43,191 bases of DNA from contig JAFIGB010000067.1 in assembly GCA_020831705.1 (NCBI GenBank), positions 1 through 43,191 on the forward strand, written 5' to 3'. The notes beneath the pieces were generated by a model. The model did not search any database. It had not been told where the DNA came from and saw nothing but the letters and a program-made list of their open reading frames with translations. Every line of letters starts with the position of its first letter. Position 1 is the first letter of the stretch. Positions 8,386 to 17,407 of the stretch are shown in pieces. A program made the position numbers and the translations under genes. Source of the stretch: Candidatus Sumerlaeia bacterium. Its GTDB lineage: Bacteria > Sumerlaeota > Sumerlaeia > SLMS01.

Positions 8386-9702
8386 ATGCCGACATTTGTC
8401 TATAAAGCGAAGGACAAGAAGGGCGCCCCGGTGGAGGGCAGCATGGAGGCCGAAGGGCGTGCCGCCGTGGTGACCCGTCTCCAGCAGATGGGCTACTTTC
8501 CGGTGTCCATCAACCAGGGAGTCAAGCGCGGTGGCAAGGTGGTCTCGGCAGGCACCTCCGGTGGTGCCAAGAAGGGGGGATCCTCTGCAAAGGGAAAGGA
8601 AGCCCCCAAGGCGTCTACAGAAGACAGCGGTCAAAGTTTCACGGAATGGTGGAGTTCCCGGCGGGGAATCACCGCGAGTGACCTGGCCGGATTCAACCGC
8701 CAGTTGGCCGACCTTCTCGGGGCCGGAATCCCTCTGGTCAAGGGGCTGGCGATCCTCAACAAGCAGACCACGAACGAGAAACTTCGTGAGGTGATTTTCT
8801 CCATCCTCGATGATGTCCAGGGGGGTGCCACCTTCGCTGATGCGCTGGCGAAACACCCCAAGGTTTTTTCCAAGCTATACGTGGCGATGGTGCGCTCGGG
8901 TGAAGCGGGCGGCATGCTTGACGATGTCCTTCAGCGGCTTGCGGACTTTTCCGAGCAGGAGGAACAGACCCGCGGCAAGATCAAGTCCGCCCTGGCATAT
9001 CCCGTCGTCATGGTCATTGCCGGATCCATCGCCGTCTTTGTCATGTTCTCCTTCATCATTCCCCGTATTACGGCGACCTTCGAGCAGCTCAACCAGGCGC
9101 TTCCCGCAATCACCCAGTTGCTCATCACCATGAGCGACGCCACCCAGGAATACTGGCTCATCGGGCTGGTGGTCATTGCCGTGGCGATTGTCGTTGTCTG
9201 GCAATTCCTGCAAAGCACCGAGGGGCGATTGATGTGGCACCGTACCCAGTTGTCGCTCCCGCTCATGGGGCCGCTGGTGCAAAAGAGCGAGGTTGCCCGT
9301 TTCGCACGGACGCTTGGCTCCCTGCTGCGCAACGGTGTCTCCATCCTTGTTGCCCTTGAGATCGTCAAGGAAGTGCTCAACAACCAGATCGTCCGCGGTG
9401 AAGTGGAAAAAGTTGTCGAGGAAATCACCCAGGGTTCCGGTGTTGCCGCGCCGCTGAAGAACAGCAAGGTCTTCCCCCCCATTGCGGTCAACATGATCGC
9501 CATTGGCGAGGAAACGGGGCGCCTTCCCGAGGTGCTTCTTCGGGTAAGCGAGTCCTTCGAGGGCCAGGTTGAGCGTTCCGTGCGCACGCTGACCTCGCTC
9601 CTTGAGCCCATCATCATCGTCATCATGGGCGCGGTGGTTGCGTTCATTGTTATTGCGATGCTTCTTCCGATTTTCAGCCTCGACCCCTCGGGAGGAATGT
9701 AA
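8386..9702 (+). CDS. gspF: Type II secretion inner-membrane platform protein GspF/PilC
   Basis: The 438-residue protein begins with the family signature (MPTFVYKAKDKKGAPVEGSM) and has two GspF domains of about 125 residues each, at roughly 103-225 and 305-430. Each holds the pattern ending in GEAGGMLDDVLQRLA or GEETGRLPEVLLRVS. Three TM segments are visible (about 205-225, 255-275 and 405-430). A Lys/Gly/Ser-rich linker (about 45-80) separates the N-terminal segment from domain 1. It is the polytopic platform that couples the GspE ATPase to pseudopilin addition. Its stop overlaps the next ATG by one base. Confidence 0.95.
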   Translation: MPTFVYKAKDKKGAPVEGSMEAEGRAAVVTRLQQMGYFPVSINQGVKRGGKVVSAGTSGGAKKGGSSAKGKEAPKASTEDSGQSFTEWWSSRRGITASDLAGFNRQLADLLGAGIPLVKGLAILNKQTTNEKLREVIFSILDDVQGGATFADALAKHPKVFSKLYVAMVRSGEAGGMLDDVLQRLADFSEQEEQTRGKIKSALAYPVVMVIAGSIAVFVMFSFIIPRITATFEQLNQALPAITQLLITMSDATQEYWLIGLVVIAVAIVVVWQFLQSTEGRLMWHRTQLSLPLMGPLVQKSEVARFARTLGSLLRNGVSILVALEIVKEVLNNQIVRGEVEKVVEEITQGSGVAAPLKNSKVFPPIAVNMIAIGEETGRLPEVLLRVSESFEGQVERSVRTLTSLLEPIIIVIMGAVVAFIVIAMLLPIFSLDPSGGM

Positions 9703-10571
9703 TGGCTCCTTCCCCGTTCCGTCATCGTCGCCGCGGCGTGACCTTCCTTGAGATCATGGTTGTCATCGTGATTTTGGGGATTCTCGCTGCCGTTGCACTC
9801 CCCAACATGATGGGGACACGGTCGCGGGCGGCACTGAGGACGGCGGCAAGGTCGATGACGTCGGCGGGGATTCAGGCGCGCCAGGCAGCCATTGCCTACG
9901 GGAAGGAAACAGAACTCATTATAGACATGGAAAACGGGTCATGGATGATTCTTCTCATGCCGGAGGAGGAGGACGAGCGGGTCAATCGGGGGCGTCGCCG
10001 CGCACCGGTCCGCAGCTCCATGCGCACGGAGCGCGAAATGGCCCCCGGCTATACATCCGAGGAGCAAATCCGCGAGCTTCCGAGCCGGGTCACCTTCGGG
10101 GAAATCACGACGTGGAGCGACAAGGACGATGCCCGCCCCGCGACCAACCGCCGCCGTGGCGTGGTGCGTGCCGACCTGCATCGTCTTACTTTCTATCCAA
10201 ACGGCTCCTCCTCCGGGATGGCCATTGAATTGAAGAATGATCGTGACCGCTCGCTGACGGTGGACTTCGACCGCTCCAGTGGCCGCCCCGAAATTTATGA
10301 GGGACCACCGAAGACGCTGGCGCAGAAGCTCACGGACATGGGTCTCAACCCCGAGGACTACGGAATCTTCGACGAGCGTGACCTTGCCGCGGGCGAAGGA
10401 CGACGACCCGGAGAAGGTTTCACCCGCATCGGATGGAGCGAGGAGGAGCGCATCGGCCATTACGAAAGCGTTGCGGAGCGCCTCATGCGCCGGGCGCAAC
10501 GTCGTCATACCGAGGAAAACGAAGGGGCCGCCTCCGCATATATGGAGGCCCAACGCTGGGGGTCCCGATGA
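9702..10571 (+). CDS. gspH: GspH-type minor pseudopilin
   Basis: A short basic leader (about 12 residues) is followed by the prepilin cleavage site G-VTFLEIM and a hydrophobic N-terminal helix (VVIVILGILAAVALPNMMG), the class III signal processed and N-methylated by PilD/GspO. At 289 residues it is longer than typical GspH (about 150-200), with Arg/Glu-rich segments around 90-150 and in the C-terminal third. The start overlaps the gspF stop (TAATG) and the stop overlaps the gspI start (ATGA). Position between GspF and the I-J-K genes supports GspH; sequence beyond the helix is not diagnostic. Confidence 0.85.
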   Translation: MAPSPFRHRRRGVTFLEIMVVIVILGILAAVALPNMMGTRSRAALRTAARSMTSAGIQARQAAIAYGKETELIIDMENGSWMILLMPEEEDERVNRGRRRAPVRSSMRTEREMAPGYTSEEQIRELPSRVTFGEITTWSDKDDARPATNRRRGVVRADLHRLTFYPNGSSSGMAIELKNDRDRSLTVDFDRSSGRPEIYEGPPKTLAQKLTDMGLNPEDYGIFDERDLAAGEGRRPGEGFTRIGWSEEERIGHYESVAERLMRRAQRRHTEENEGAASAYMEAQRWGSR

Positions 10572-11107
10572 AGCGCACCAATCAGGTTCTTCCCGGGAAG
10601 TACAACAGGGCGGCGTTCATCCTCCTTGAGGTGATGCTGTCCATCATGATTGTCGGTGTGACATTCGTGGCCATCCTTCGTGGGTTTATTGTCGCCTACG
10701 ATACCCTCGGCAAGGTGAGGATGAATGAGACGGCCATTCATCTGGCGACATCCCTGATGGACGATCTCATCCTTGAGCCATTTTCCGTGGGTGATTATCA
10801 GGGTCGCTTCGCCGATGATCCCCGGTTTGGGGATGACTTCGCAGGATGGTACTGGGAAGTGCGCGTGGAAAGTGAAACGCCAAGGTACAACGTGCGGATT
10901 CGTGAACGCCTTCGCAGTGACCTTGAGGAATTGTACTTCGCCCATGTGATCGTGCTGTACGACGCCGATGATGATCCGAGGGGAAGGGCCGTGGGCCGTC
11001 GCCGGGTTCGGGGCTCCTCGCAACAGGTGTATATCAACATCAACACCATCCTTCTGGAACCGGACGTCTTCACCGTCCGTTCGATTGAAAGGAATCAACT
11101 CTTTTGA
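10568..11107 (+). CDS. gspI: GspI-type minor pseudopilin
   Basis: The 179-residue protein starts at ATG 10568, which overlaps the gspH stop (ATGA). I prefer this to upstream in-frame starts that would run deep into gspH. The leader ends at NRA-FILLEVMLSIMIVG, a prepilin site with Ala instead of the usual Gly before the cleavage and the conserved Glu at position +5. A hydrophobic helix follows, then a small soluble domain. GspI sits with GspJ and GspK at the tip of the pseudopilus. The family call rests on order (H-I-J-K) and the signal. Confidence 0.8.
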   Translation: MKRTNQVLPGKYNRAAFILLEVMLSIMIVGVTFVAILRGFIVAYDTLGKVRMNETAIHLATSLMDDLILEPFSVGDYQGRFADDPRFGDDFAGWYWEVRVESETPRYNVRIRERLRSDLEELYFAHVIVLYDADDDPRGRAVGRRRVRGSSQQVYININTILLEPDVFTVRSIERNQLF

Positions 11108-12189
11108 TGCGTCGACTTGCGCCACGCCATGGTCGTGACGGCCTGACAGTCCTCGAGGTACTCGTCGCCCTGACGGTCTTCGGGCTGGTTTCCGTCGTGA
11201 TTTTTACCGTTTTCGCGACGGCGATTCGGAGCCAGGGCGTGACCGAGCGCGAAGCGGAGACACTCCAGCGGGCGCGTGTGGCGATGGACACCTTCAGCCG
11301 CGACCTGAACAATATCTTCTTCCGGGATGAGACGTCCTACAATGTCACCATCTCAAGGTTGCTCGAGGAACAGGAGCGGGAAAGGCTCCGTGCGGAAACC
11401 GAGGGTGACTGGACGAATTTCTCAAATCTATACGGCGATCCCTTCGGCAACGGCACCCGGCGCCGCGACCGCGAGGAGGAACCCTCCGTTGGTGACCCCT
11501 TCCGTCGGGGCCGCCTTATAGACGTCCAGTTCAAGGGGAGCGAAGGCGAGAACTTCGACAGCTTGAGTTTTGCCACCTACGCTCCCCTCGACATGGGGGG
11601 GACATACAGGCCGTGGGGTTTGAGCCGAGTGACGTATCGGGTGGACAACAACATCCTCGTTCGTGTGCAGGAGACGGTGGAATCGGAGCGCACCGACCTG
11701 CTCGGCAACATCATGCTCAAGTCCTACACGCCCGAGGTTTCCCGCCTGGCCGAAGGGGTCCGCGAGTTCAAACTGAGCTACGCTTTTTGGTTCGACAACA
11801 AGTGGTTCGAGATCACCGACTGGGCCTCCGACCGTCGGCAGGTGCGCAATTCCAACTCGCTGATGGCAATGTATGAGGAGGATCGATTCGGCACGCGGGA
11901 TGAGGAGGATCGCGACCTGCGTCCGGGAGACGCGGGCTACAATGAGCGATTGAATTATCTGGATGACCAGGATCTCGACCGCCTTCCCGCCTACGTGCGC
12001 CTCCGGTTGACCCTTGCGGACCCGGAGACGGAGCGCCATGACCGCACCTTCACGCGCATCTTCAGGGTTTTCCCATCCGTGGAAACGTATATACCGAACA
12101 TGGACCTGGATGAGAACGAGCGTGATGCCGAACGCACCGAGCGTATGGACATCTATACGGAAATTTTCCCGGGGGCGCTTGAGGAATGA
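11107..12189 (+). CDS. gspJ: GspJ-type minor pseudopilin
   Basis: The 360-residue protein starts at ATG 11107 (TGATG overlap with gspI). A TTG three bases earlier is possible but unneeded. The prepilin signal is DG-LTVLEVLVALTVFG, followed by the helix. It is longer than typical GspJ (about 200), with a highly charged insert around residues 75-130 (rich in Glu and Arg) and an acidic C-terminus. GspJ is a tip-complex pseudopilin with GspI and GspK, which fits its place between them. The stop overlaps gspK by four bases. Confidence 0.82.
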   Translation: MRRLAPRHGRDGLTVLEVLVALTVFGLVSVVIFTVFATAIRSQGVTEREAETLQRARVAMDTFSRDLNNIFFRDETSYNVTISRLLEEQERERLRAETEGDWTNFSNLYGDPFGNGTRRRDREEEPSVGDPFRRGRLIDVQFKGSEGENFDSLSFATYAPLDMGGTYRPWGLSRVTYRVDNNILVRVQETVESERTDLLGNIMLKSYTPEVSRLAEGVREFKLSYAFWFDNKWFEITDWASDRRQVRNSNSLMAMYEEDRFGTRDEEDRDLRPGDAGYNERLNYLDDQDLDRLPAYVRLRLTLADPETERHDRTFTRIFRVFPSVETYIPNMDLDENERDAERTERMDIYTEIFPGALEE

Positions 12190-13502
12190 TCAGCATGCCC
12201 GTTTCCCCCCACTCACTTCTTCGCTCCCGGCAACGGGAGAAGCGCGGGGTTGTGCTGGTGCTCGTTCTTTGGATCGCCATCATTCTCGCGCTGATCAGTT
12301 ACTCGGTCTTGTTCCAGGTTGCCGTCGAGGCGTCGGTCACCTCCACGCGGAAGAAGTACCTTGAGGCGGAAGCCCTCGCCCGCGCCGGGGTTGCCAAGGC
12401 CATCGTCGACCTGCGCAACGACATGATTCACGATCATGCCGAGGAGGCGACGGTCTTTGATGCCGAAGGTGATGTCTGGGCGCGGCCCGAGGAGGACAAG
12501 ACCGAGGTTCAGTTGTCCCGCTACAGTGAGGGCTACTTCACCGTCCGGGTGTTCGACGAAAACGGTCTGATCAATCTGAACCGGATCAATGCGGCGAACA
12601 TGGTCGTCCTGCGGCGCCTCATGGAGGAGTTCGGTTATTCCGAGGAGGCCGCCGAGATTGCCGCCGCTGCCGTGGTGGATTGGCGTGACAGCGACTACAT
12701 CCCCGTCCTTCCCAATGCCCCCCACAACGACGAGGGGATTGCGTACGCGATGATTCAGTACGAGGACGAAAACCGGGGGCGTGCACGGGAGGAAAACGTC
12801 GAACCCCTTGTTTTCCGCAATGAAGATTACCTCACCGTGGATGAACTTCTGGAGGTCTACGGAATCACACCGCGTCTCTTTTTCGGTCCCGGTACCCGCG
12901 AGGCGGCCCAGTACGAGGAGTATTTTGGGGAACCCGAGGGTGATTTGTTCCAGATCGACGATGATGCTCCCTACACCTACGACGGGGAAACCTACCTGGG
13001 CCTGCGGGATTACTTCACCGTTCACGGTCGTGGCGTGATCAACATCAACACAGCCCCCTTCCACGTCCTTGCCGCCCTGGGGCGCGCGGTGGACCAGGAT
13101 GGCGAGTCCTTCGCCGATCGCGTGATCAGTAACCGGCGGGGGAACAGGGAGCGTGACATTAACAACGAGAATGCGTATCAGGATGGGACGGTCCTTGCTG
13201 CTGATGTGGAGGTCGCGGCGGTGGTCAATCAGTTGCGGGCGCTGGGCCTGACCGTTGACGTGCGCTCGAACACCTTCCGTATTGTCTCCACCGGCGTGGT
13301 GGGCGATGTGCGTTGCGTGATGGAGGTGCTGGTTTCTAGGGAGTACCGCCAATTGGTGCGCGATGAGACGTTTGAGGCCCGGGACCGGGCTGCGGAGCGT
13401 CGGGCGATGAACTCGGGACGTCTTCAGCGCCGTGAGGACCGCAGTGAGGGCACGATCGTTCGCTACCCTCACGTCAGAATCCTTCAAGTTTACATGCGAT
13501 GA
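12186..13502 (+). CDS. gspK: GspK-type minor pseudopilin
   Basis: The 438-residue protein has the GspK hallmark: a short basic leader, then RG-VVLVLVLWIAIILAL, with the Glu+5 of other pseudopilins absent. This is followed by the conserved EAEALARAGVAKA helix. A long soluble part contains FDENGLINLNRINAAN and VVDWRDSD, the Asp-rich calcium-region and helix-hairpin-helix-like segments of GspK, and INTAPFHVLAALG further on. GspK caps the pseudopilus tip. The start overlaps gspJ (ATGA); an in-frame ATG also occurs at 12195. About 110 bases without a gene follow before gspL. Confidence 0.92.
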   Translation: MISMPVSPHSLLRSRQREKRGVVLVLVLWIAIILALISYSVLFQVAVEASVTSTRKKYLEAEALARAGVAKAIVDLRNDMIHDHAEEATVFDAEGDVWARPEEDKTEVQLSRYSEGYFTVRVFDENGLINLNRINAANMVVLRRLMEEFGYSEEAAEIAAAAVVDWRDSDYIPVLPNAPHNDEGIAYAMIQYEDENRGRAREENVEPLVFRNEDYLTVDELLEVYGITPRLFFGPGTREAAQYEEYFGEPEGDLFQIDDDAPYTYDGETYLGLRDYFTVHGRGVININTAPFHVLAALGRAVDQDGESFADRVISNRRGNRERDINNENAYQDGTVLAADVEVAAVVNQLRALGLTVDVRSNTFRIVSTGVVGDVRCVMEVLVSREYRQLVRDETFEARDRAAERRAMNSGRLQRREDRSEGTIVRYPHVRILQVYMR

Positions 13503-13611
13503 AGGTAGGTACAATCCTTGATTCGATGATTGCGTACCCGGGCGGTGTCACCCACCGTGTTTCCCCGCAGGGTGCCGGTCACCACACCCAAGTGCCGAAG
13601 GAAGTCAATTA

Positions 13612-15339
13612 ATGCCGAAGTTCACCGTAGTCGAGCTTTCCGAGACGGAAGCCAAAGTTTTTCAGGCCTCGCGCGCCCGCAAGGGTGTCATCGTGGTTGA
13701 GGGAGCCCATGTTGTGGACTTCTCGGATCTGGACCGCGAAGAGACCGGCATGATCGAACGAGCCGTCCGACTGCGGGAGTGCTTCCGTAAAAACCGGATT
13801 TCCCAGGGGGAGGGCGGGGTCCTGATCCAGAAGCAGAACTCCATCGCCCGCACGGCGATTCTTCCCTCCGGAAACCCTTCCGAGCTGGAGGAAATGGCCC
13901 GCTTCGAGGCGGAAAAGTTCATCCCCTTCAACGCCGAGCGCCACATTATCAGCCACGGAATTCTCCACCTCGACGAGGTCAATGGAAGCCATGTGCTCCT
14001 GACGGCCGTTGACAGTCCGGTGATGGACCAGTCCCTCGCCATGATCAAGGATTCGCCCATCGACCCCCTGGTGGCGGAAGTCACCTCGGTGGCCCTCGCC
14101 CGTGCTTTCGCCTATTTTCTTCCCGAGAATGAAAAACCGCCGTCCAAGGAAGAGGGGGAAGGATCCGGAAGCCAGGAACCCCATGCCACCATCCTGATGA
14201 ACATCGGCCTTGGCCAGACCGATATGAACATCCTCGATGGCAAGATGCTCATGACATCGCGGTCCCTTGGGGCGGGGATGACAAAGCTCCTCCGCGACCT
14301 CCAGAAGGCAATGCACCTGGAACGGGAGATCACCGTTGCCGATCTGGCCGAACTGGATCTGAACAATCCCGATGATTTTCTCCTCGATGGGGGAACCACC
14401 AGGGAGTCCGACGAGAACATCAGCCAGACCAAGGTTGGCGACAAGGTGCGCCAGTGGCTTGGGCAACTCGTTCGTTTCCTGCGCCAGACCTACGAATACG
14501 CCTCCCGGGAACATGAAATTCCCACCAAGACGCGGATCTACCTTTGTGGTGATGCGACCCGAATCCCCGGTCTTGCCGAAACACTTGGCCCGATGGTTGG
14601 TGTTGAAGTTCACATCTTTAATCCGCTTGAGAAGCTTGAGCGTAACCCCAAGGCCACCATCAACGAGGACTCCCTTGCCGGCATGGTTAATTGCCTTGGC
14701 TGCGCCATTCGTCTCTTTGAGGAGGAGGAGGACTCCAGTGCGGCCATCGACCGTGCAAACCTCCTGCCCACTGAGGTTATCGAGGCCCGTGCCGCCAACG
14801 AGCGAAAAATCCTCCTCGTCCTCTCGGCCGTCATGGTGCTCATCACCGGCGCGGTGATTTATCTCGCGTGGGATGAACGCCTGGCCCATGCCGCCGAGCT
14901 TGAGGTCAGTTACCGGAACCACAACCGGGCCATGGCCCCCCTGGTCGAGCAGATCGAACAAAAGCGCACCCAGCTTGAGATCATTGAATCCATCCGCACG
15001 GGTCGCGCTCCCGCCCTTTATATTCTCGACCAGATCACCACCTTCCCGGGTATCGGCTCCACCCTCGATGGCGGGCGTCTGGTGCTGACCGAGTTCCGCT
15101 ACACTCCCCGCGACGAAGTCATCCTCGCTGGTGACGCCCTCTCGGTGGAGGATATCGGTGCCTTCAGTCGGTTCCTTGAGGACCTGGACTACAATGGAGC
15201 CGCGGTTTTCGACAATGTGGGGATTCCCGCCAATCAGTCGCGGGAACTTTCCCGTGGCCGGGGGAATGTCTGGACCTTTTCCATGACCGCGTCGCTGCAA
15301 ACCAGTGGTGAGGAACCCCGGCGGACGACACGCCGATGA
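13612..15339 (+). CDS. gspL: GspL-like protein: PilM ATPase-fold domain fused to a PilN-like segment
   Basis: The 575-residue protein combines two parts separate in type IV pilus systems. Residues about 1-370 are a PilM/FtsA-like actin-fold cytoplasmic domain (ARFEAEKFIPFNAERH, a glycine-rich INIGLGQTDMNI-type nucleotide loop, IYLCGDATRIPGL). Residues about 390-575 are PilN-like, with a single TM helix (about 400-418), a periplasmic coiled-coil (HNRAMAPLVEQIEQKR) and a ferredoxin-like domain. GspL of classical T2SS has this fused layout and recruits GspE to the membrane. The start has GAAGGAAG upstream. It follows gspK by 109 bases and precedes the PilO-like gene. Confidence 0.85.
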   Translation: MPKFTVVELSETEAKVFQASRARKGVIVVEGAHVVDFSDLDREETGMIERAVRLRECFRKNRISQGEGGVLIQKQNSIARTAILPSGNPSELEEMARFEAEKFIPFNAERHIISHGILHLDEVNGSHVLLTAVDSPVMDQSLAMIKDSPIDPLVAEVTSVALARAFAYFLPENEKPPSKEEGEGSGSQEPHATILMNIGLGQTDMNILDGKMLMTSRSLGAGMTKLLRDLQKAMHLEREITVADLAELDLNNPDDFLLDGGTTRESDENISQTKVGDKVRQWLGQLVRFLRQTYEYASREHEIPTKTRIYLCGDATRIPGLAETLGPMVGVEVHIFNPLEKLERNPKATINEDSLAGMVNCLGCAIRLFEEEEDSSAAIDRANLLPTEVIEARAANERKILLVLSAVMVLITGAVIYLAWDERLAHAAELEVSYRNHNRAMAPLVEQIEQKRTQLEIIESIRTGRAPALYILDQITTFPGIGSTLDGGRLVLTEFRYTPRDEVILAGDALSVEDIGAFSRFLEDLDYNGAAVFDNVGIPANQSRELSRGRGNVWTFSMTASLQTSGEEPRRTTRR

Positions 15340-15394
15340 GTAAAATCAGCACGGTTCTTGCAACCAACACCATCAAGAGGATGTGCCACCTACA

Positions 15395-15958
15395 ATGAAT
15401 GCCCGCGAGAAAAAACTGATGTATGCCACCGTTGCCGCCGTCGGGATCTTCGGCGCATGGCAGTTTGGTGCCGCTGATGCCGTGGATGGGGGCGACCTGG
15501 CGGGCTCGGGAATTGCCCTTTTGGAGAAGGAATTCCACGACAACCTCCGGGCCCTTGAGGATATGTATGTTGTCGAACGCGACTTCCGCCTGGTGGCCGT
15601 CCCTCCCGGTGATGGGCGCTCCCAGAATTTCACCCCCGCTCTTGCCTTCCAGCAGGAAGTCTTCGATATCGCCAACTCCCTTGGATTTTCCTTCCCCGAC
15701 CGTCTTGCGGCGGAAATGGAGAATATCGACGGTGTTGATGAATATGTGCTCCTCAGTGTCGCCCTCCGAACCGATGGTTCTTACGAGGATGTTATCAAGC
15801 TGCTCAAGCGCTTTGAACAGGAAGGCATGACCTTCCGCGACCTTGAACTTGTATCCACCCGCGACCGCGACCCCGTTGGAGTCCGTGTCACCGTGGCCCG
15901 GATCACCGAGCGGCCCCAGCGGGCGGCTTCCAACAGGATGATCTCACGCCCGCGATAA
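15395..15958 (+). CDS. GspM/PilO-like assembly protein
   Basis: The 187-residue protein has an N-terminal TM helix (LMYATVAAVGIFGAW), a short coiled segment and a C-terminal ferredoxin-like domain (VLLSVALRTDGSYEDVIKLLKRFEQEG, then a final beta strand). This matches the inner-membrane PilO/GspM layout that dimerises with PilN/GspL. I chose ATG 15395; a GTG at 15383 would add four residues but sits too close to the AAGAGG ribosome site. Sequence similarity in this family is low, so the assignment leans on topology and its place after gspL. Confidence 0.7.
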   Translation: MNAREKKLMYATVAAVGIFGAWQFGAADAVDGGDLAGSGIALLEKEFHDNLRALEDMYVVERDFRLVAVPPGDGRSQNFTPALAFQQEVFDIANSLGFSFPDRLAAEMENIDGVDEYVLLSVALRTDGSYEDVIKLLKRFEQEGMTFRDLELVSTRDRDPVGVRVTVARITERPQRAASNRMISRPR

Positions 15959-15991
15959 CGCACCTCCCCGGCAAAAGGAACCACCAGATCG

Positions 15992-16507
15992 ATGACACCC
16001 AATCGTATCATGCTTATCAACGGAATGCTCTTCCTCGTGGTCGTGGCACTTTCCGTCCTCATCATGACCGAGGAACGCCTCATTCCCGAGGAGCCCCCGA
16101 TCAGTGAGCTCGAGGATGAAGTCACCTACCTGCTCACCAACGCGGAGCGTCAAGTCACCCTTGGCGAGGATCGTTACGGGAACATCGGGAACCGGAATAT
16201 TTTCTCCACGATCAAGCCCCTTCCAACACCGTCTCCCTCCCCGACACCCACTCCCAAGGTGCCCCCCAATATCAACGAGGTAACCGAGTATTGGAAGCTT
16301 GGCGGAATGCTTTCCACCATGGCGATGTTCCAGGACATGCGCACCCGCGAGGATTTCCAGATGCGCCCGGGTGATGTGCGCGAGATTGAATTCCGCCGCG
16401 AGAAAATCCCCGTTGAACTTGAATCGATCGACCGCGCGAACTGGCGGGTCACCATCAAAATGAACTACGAAGGCAATGTCCAGCGCCGGGAAATGAAGAT
16501 GTTCTGA
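15992..16507 (+). CDS. GspC/PilP-like inner-membrane protein
   Basis: The 171-residue protein has one TM helix (residues about 6-24), a periplasmic spacer, the GNRNIFS motif (about 68-74) that opens the homology region of GspC and PilP, a Pro/Ser/Thr-rich linker, and a small beta domain (YWKLGGMLS to the C-terminus). GspC/PilP links the inner-membrane platform to the outer-membrane secretin, yet no secretin gene is in the window. It is the last gene of the operon. GspC and PilP cannot be told apart here. Confidence 0.75.
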   Translation: MTPNRIMLINGMLFLVVVALSVLIMTEERLIPEEPPISELEDEVTYLLTNAERQVTLGEDRYGNIGNRNIFSTIKPLPTPSPSPTPTPKVPPNINEVTEYWKLGGMLSTMAMFQDMRTREDFQMRPGDVREIEFRREKIPVELESIDRANWRVTIKMNYEGNVQRREMKMF

Positions 16508-16524
16508 TCATGTCTCTTGCAGGG

Positions 16525-16540
16525 CAGGGCGCATGCCCTG
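16525..16540 (+). terminator. Compact GC hairpin after the T2SS operon
   Basis: CAGGGC-GCAT-GCCCTG is a perfect 6-bp stem with a four-base loop, 18 bases after the last operon stop. No U-tract follows, so it may be an mRNA-stabilising or pausing hairpin instead of a true intrinsic terminator. Confidence 0.35.
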
Positions 16541-16813
16541 GGCTGATCATGAATCCACACGGAAACGTTTTTGGTGTTTCTTTGTCGGTTCTCTTTTTGT
16601 CTATATTGCAAGTTCAACCAGACGAGTCGGATGCTCCTGGTGTCTATACAGGTCAGCTGTCCGATGGGTACACCTGCCCGCCGTTTCCTCTGAACCTTGA
16701 TCGGGGTTCCGAGGTACCGGCTACTCCTTATTGCGATTCAATCAGGCATGCCTTCCCGGTGAGGGAGCAAAGCAGGATGCCTCGCGACACGTGATGAGGA
16801 GCACAAATAGAAT

Positions 16814-16847
16814 GAAGCCGGATGAAGGTGTTTCTCCATCCGGCTTC
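16814..16847 (-). terminator. Strong hairpin between convergent transcripts; terminator of gspG
   Basis: GAAGCCGGATG and CATCCGGCTTC form a perfect 11-bp stem with a 12-base loop. It lies 48 bases past the gspG stop on the minus strand, where the stem is followed by ATTCTATTTG. On the plus strand it is followed by GGTTTGATGTTTT, so it may serve both convergent transcripts. Confidence 0.7.
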
Positions 16848-16895
16848 GGTTTGATGTTTTGTTGTTGGCTGCTGCGGTGCTTCAGGTGTGGACGG

Positions 16896-17321
16896 TCACC
16901 GTCGGGTCCAGTTGGCAATGTCGTCCTCGGTATTGTCCTGCCGGTCCGCACCCTTGGACCAAAGGTCGAAGCCCCGGCGGTTGTTGTCGCCCGGTGCCTT
17001 GTAGAGGAAATCCTCGCCCCAGGAATCGGTGGGAATGACGTCGGCCTCGATGTAGGGTCCGTCCCAGCTGCGTTCAAGGTCGTTGGGTTCGTCGATGAGA
17101 TCCTGAAGGGTGCGCGGGAAGGTCCCGTTGTCCATTTCGAAGTTACGAATGGCGGTTTCAAGATTGCGCAGCTGCGCTCTGGTTGTTTGTTCACGGGCAC
17201 GCTCGGTACGTCCGACAAGTCGTGGTCCGACCAGGGCGAGAAGGATCCCGATGATCACCACGACGAACATGATTTCCAGGAAGGTAAAGCCTCTGCGGCG
17301 GTCCTTTCGGCGTAAGGTCAT
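16896..17321 (-). CDS. gspG: Major pseudopilin GspG
   Basis: The 141-residue protein has the prepilin signal RRRG-FTFLEIMFVVVIIGI with Glu+5, then the GspG-specific pattern: NLETAIRNFEMDNGTFP, GPYIEADVIPTDSWGEDF and a C-terminal calcium-site region (FDLWSKGADRQDNTEDDI). I start it at ATG 17321, served by GGAGG 11 bases upstream. An ATG at 17339 overlaps that ribosome site and has none of its own. GspG is the main subunit of the pseudopilus and normally lies next to gspF/gspH. Here it is inverted relative to the operon and has its own terminator (16814-16847), so it can be expressed separately and at a higher level. A palindrome GGGTTAACCC (17375-17384) lies upstream. Confidence 0.93.
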   Translation of the reverse strand: MTLRRKDRRRGFTFLEIMFVVVIIGILLALVGPRLVGRTERAREQTTRAQLRNLETAIRNFEMDNGTFPRTLQDLIDEPNDLERSWDGPYIEADVIPTDSWGEDFLYKAPGDNNRRGFDLWSKGADRQDNTEDDIANWTRR

Positions 17322-17407
17322 CGTGTTTATTGCCTCCATAGAATGGGTGGTTTTGAGTTTAAATTAGGCTCACAGGGTTAACCCCTGGTGCCCAAGGGGC
17401 GAAATCA

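Larger units (their letters stand above)
16508..16895. other. Intergenic region between convergent gspC-like gene and gspG
   Basis: The stretch holds a hairpin at 16525-16540 flanked by two copies of CTGATCATG (16504 and 16543) and the strong hairpin at 16814-16847. An open plus-strand frame from 16549 would encode about 80 residues with a hydrophobic N-terminus, but it lacks a clear ribosome site or recognisable domain; I do not call it a gene. Confidence 0.5.

Noticed and set aside
12213-15300. Two long minus-strand frames opposite gspK and gspL (12213-13514 and 13609-15300)
   Set aside because: Both are shadows of conserved genes; their translations are His/Gly/Val-rich without any domain.
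16549-16794. Small plus-strand frame with a hydrophobic N-terminus after the T2SS operon
   Set aside because: It has no clear ribosome site and no recognisable domain, and it sits among terminator-like hairpins.
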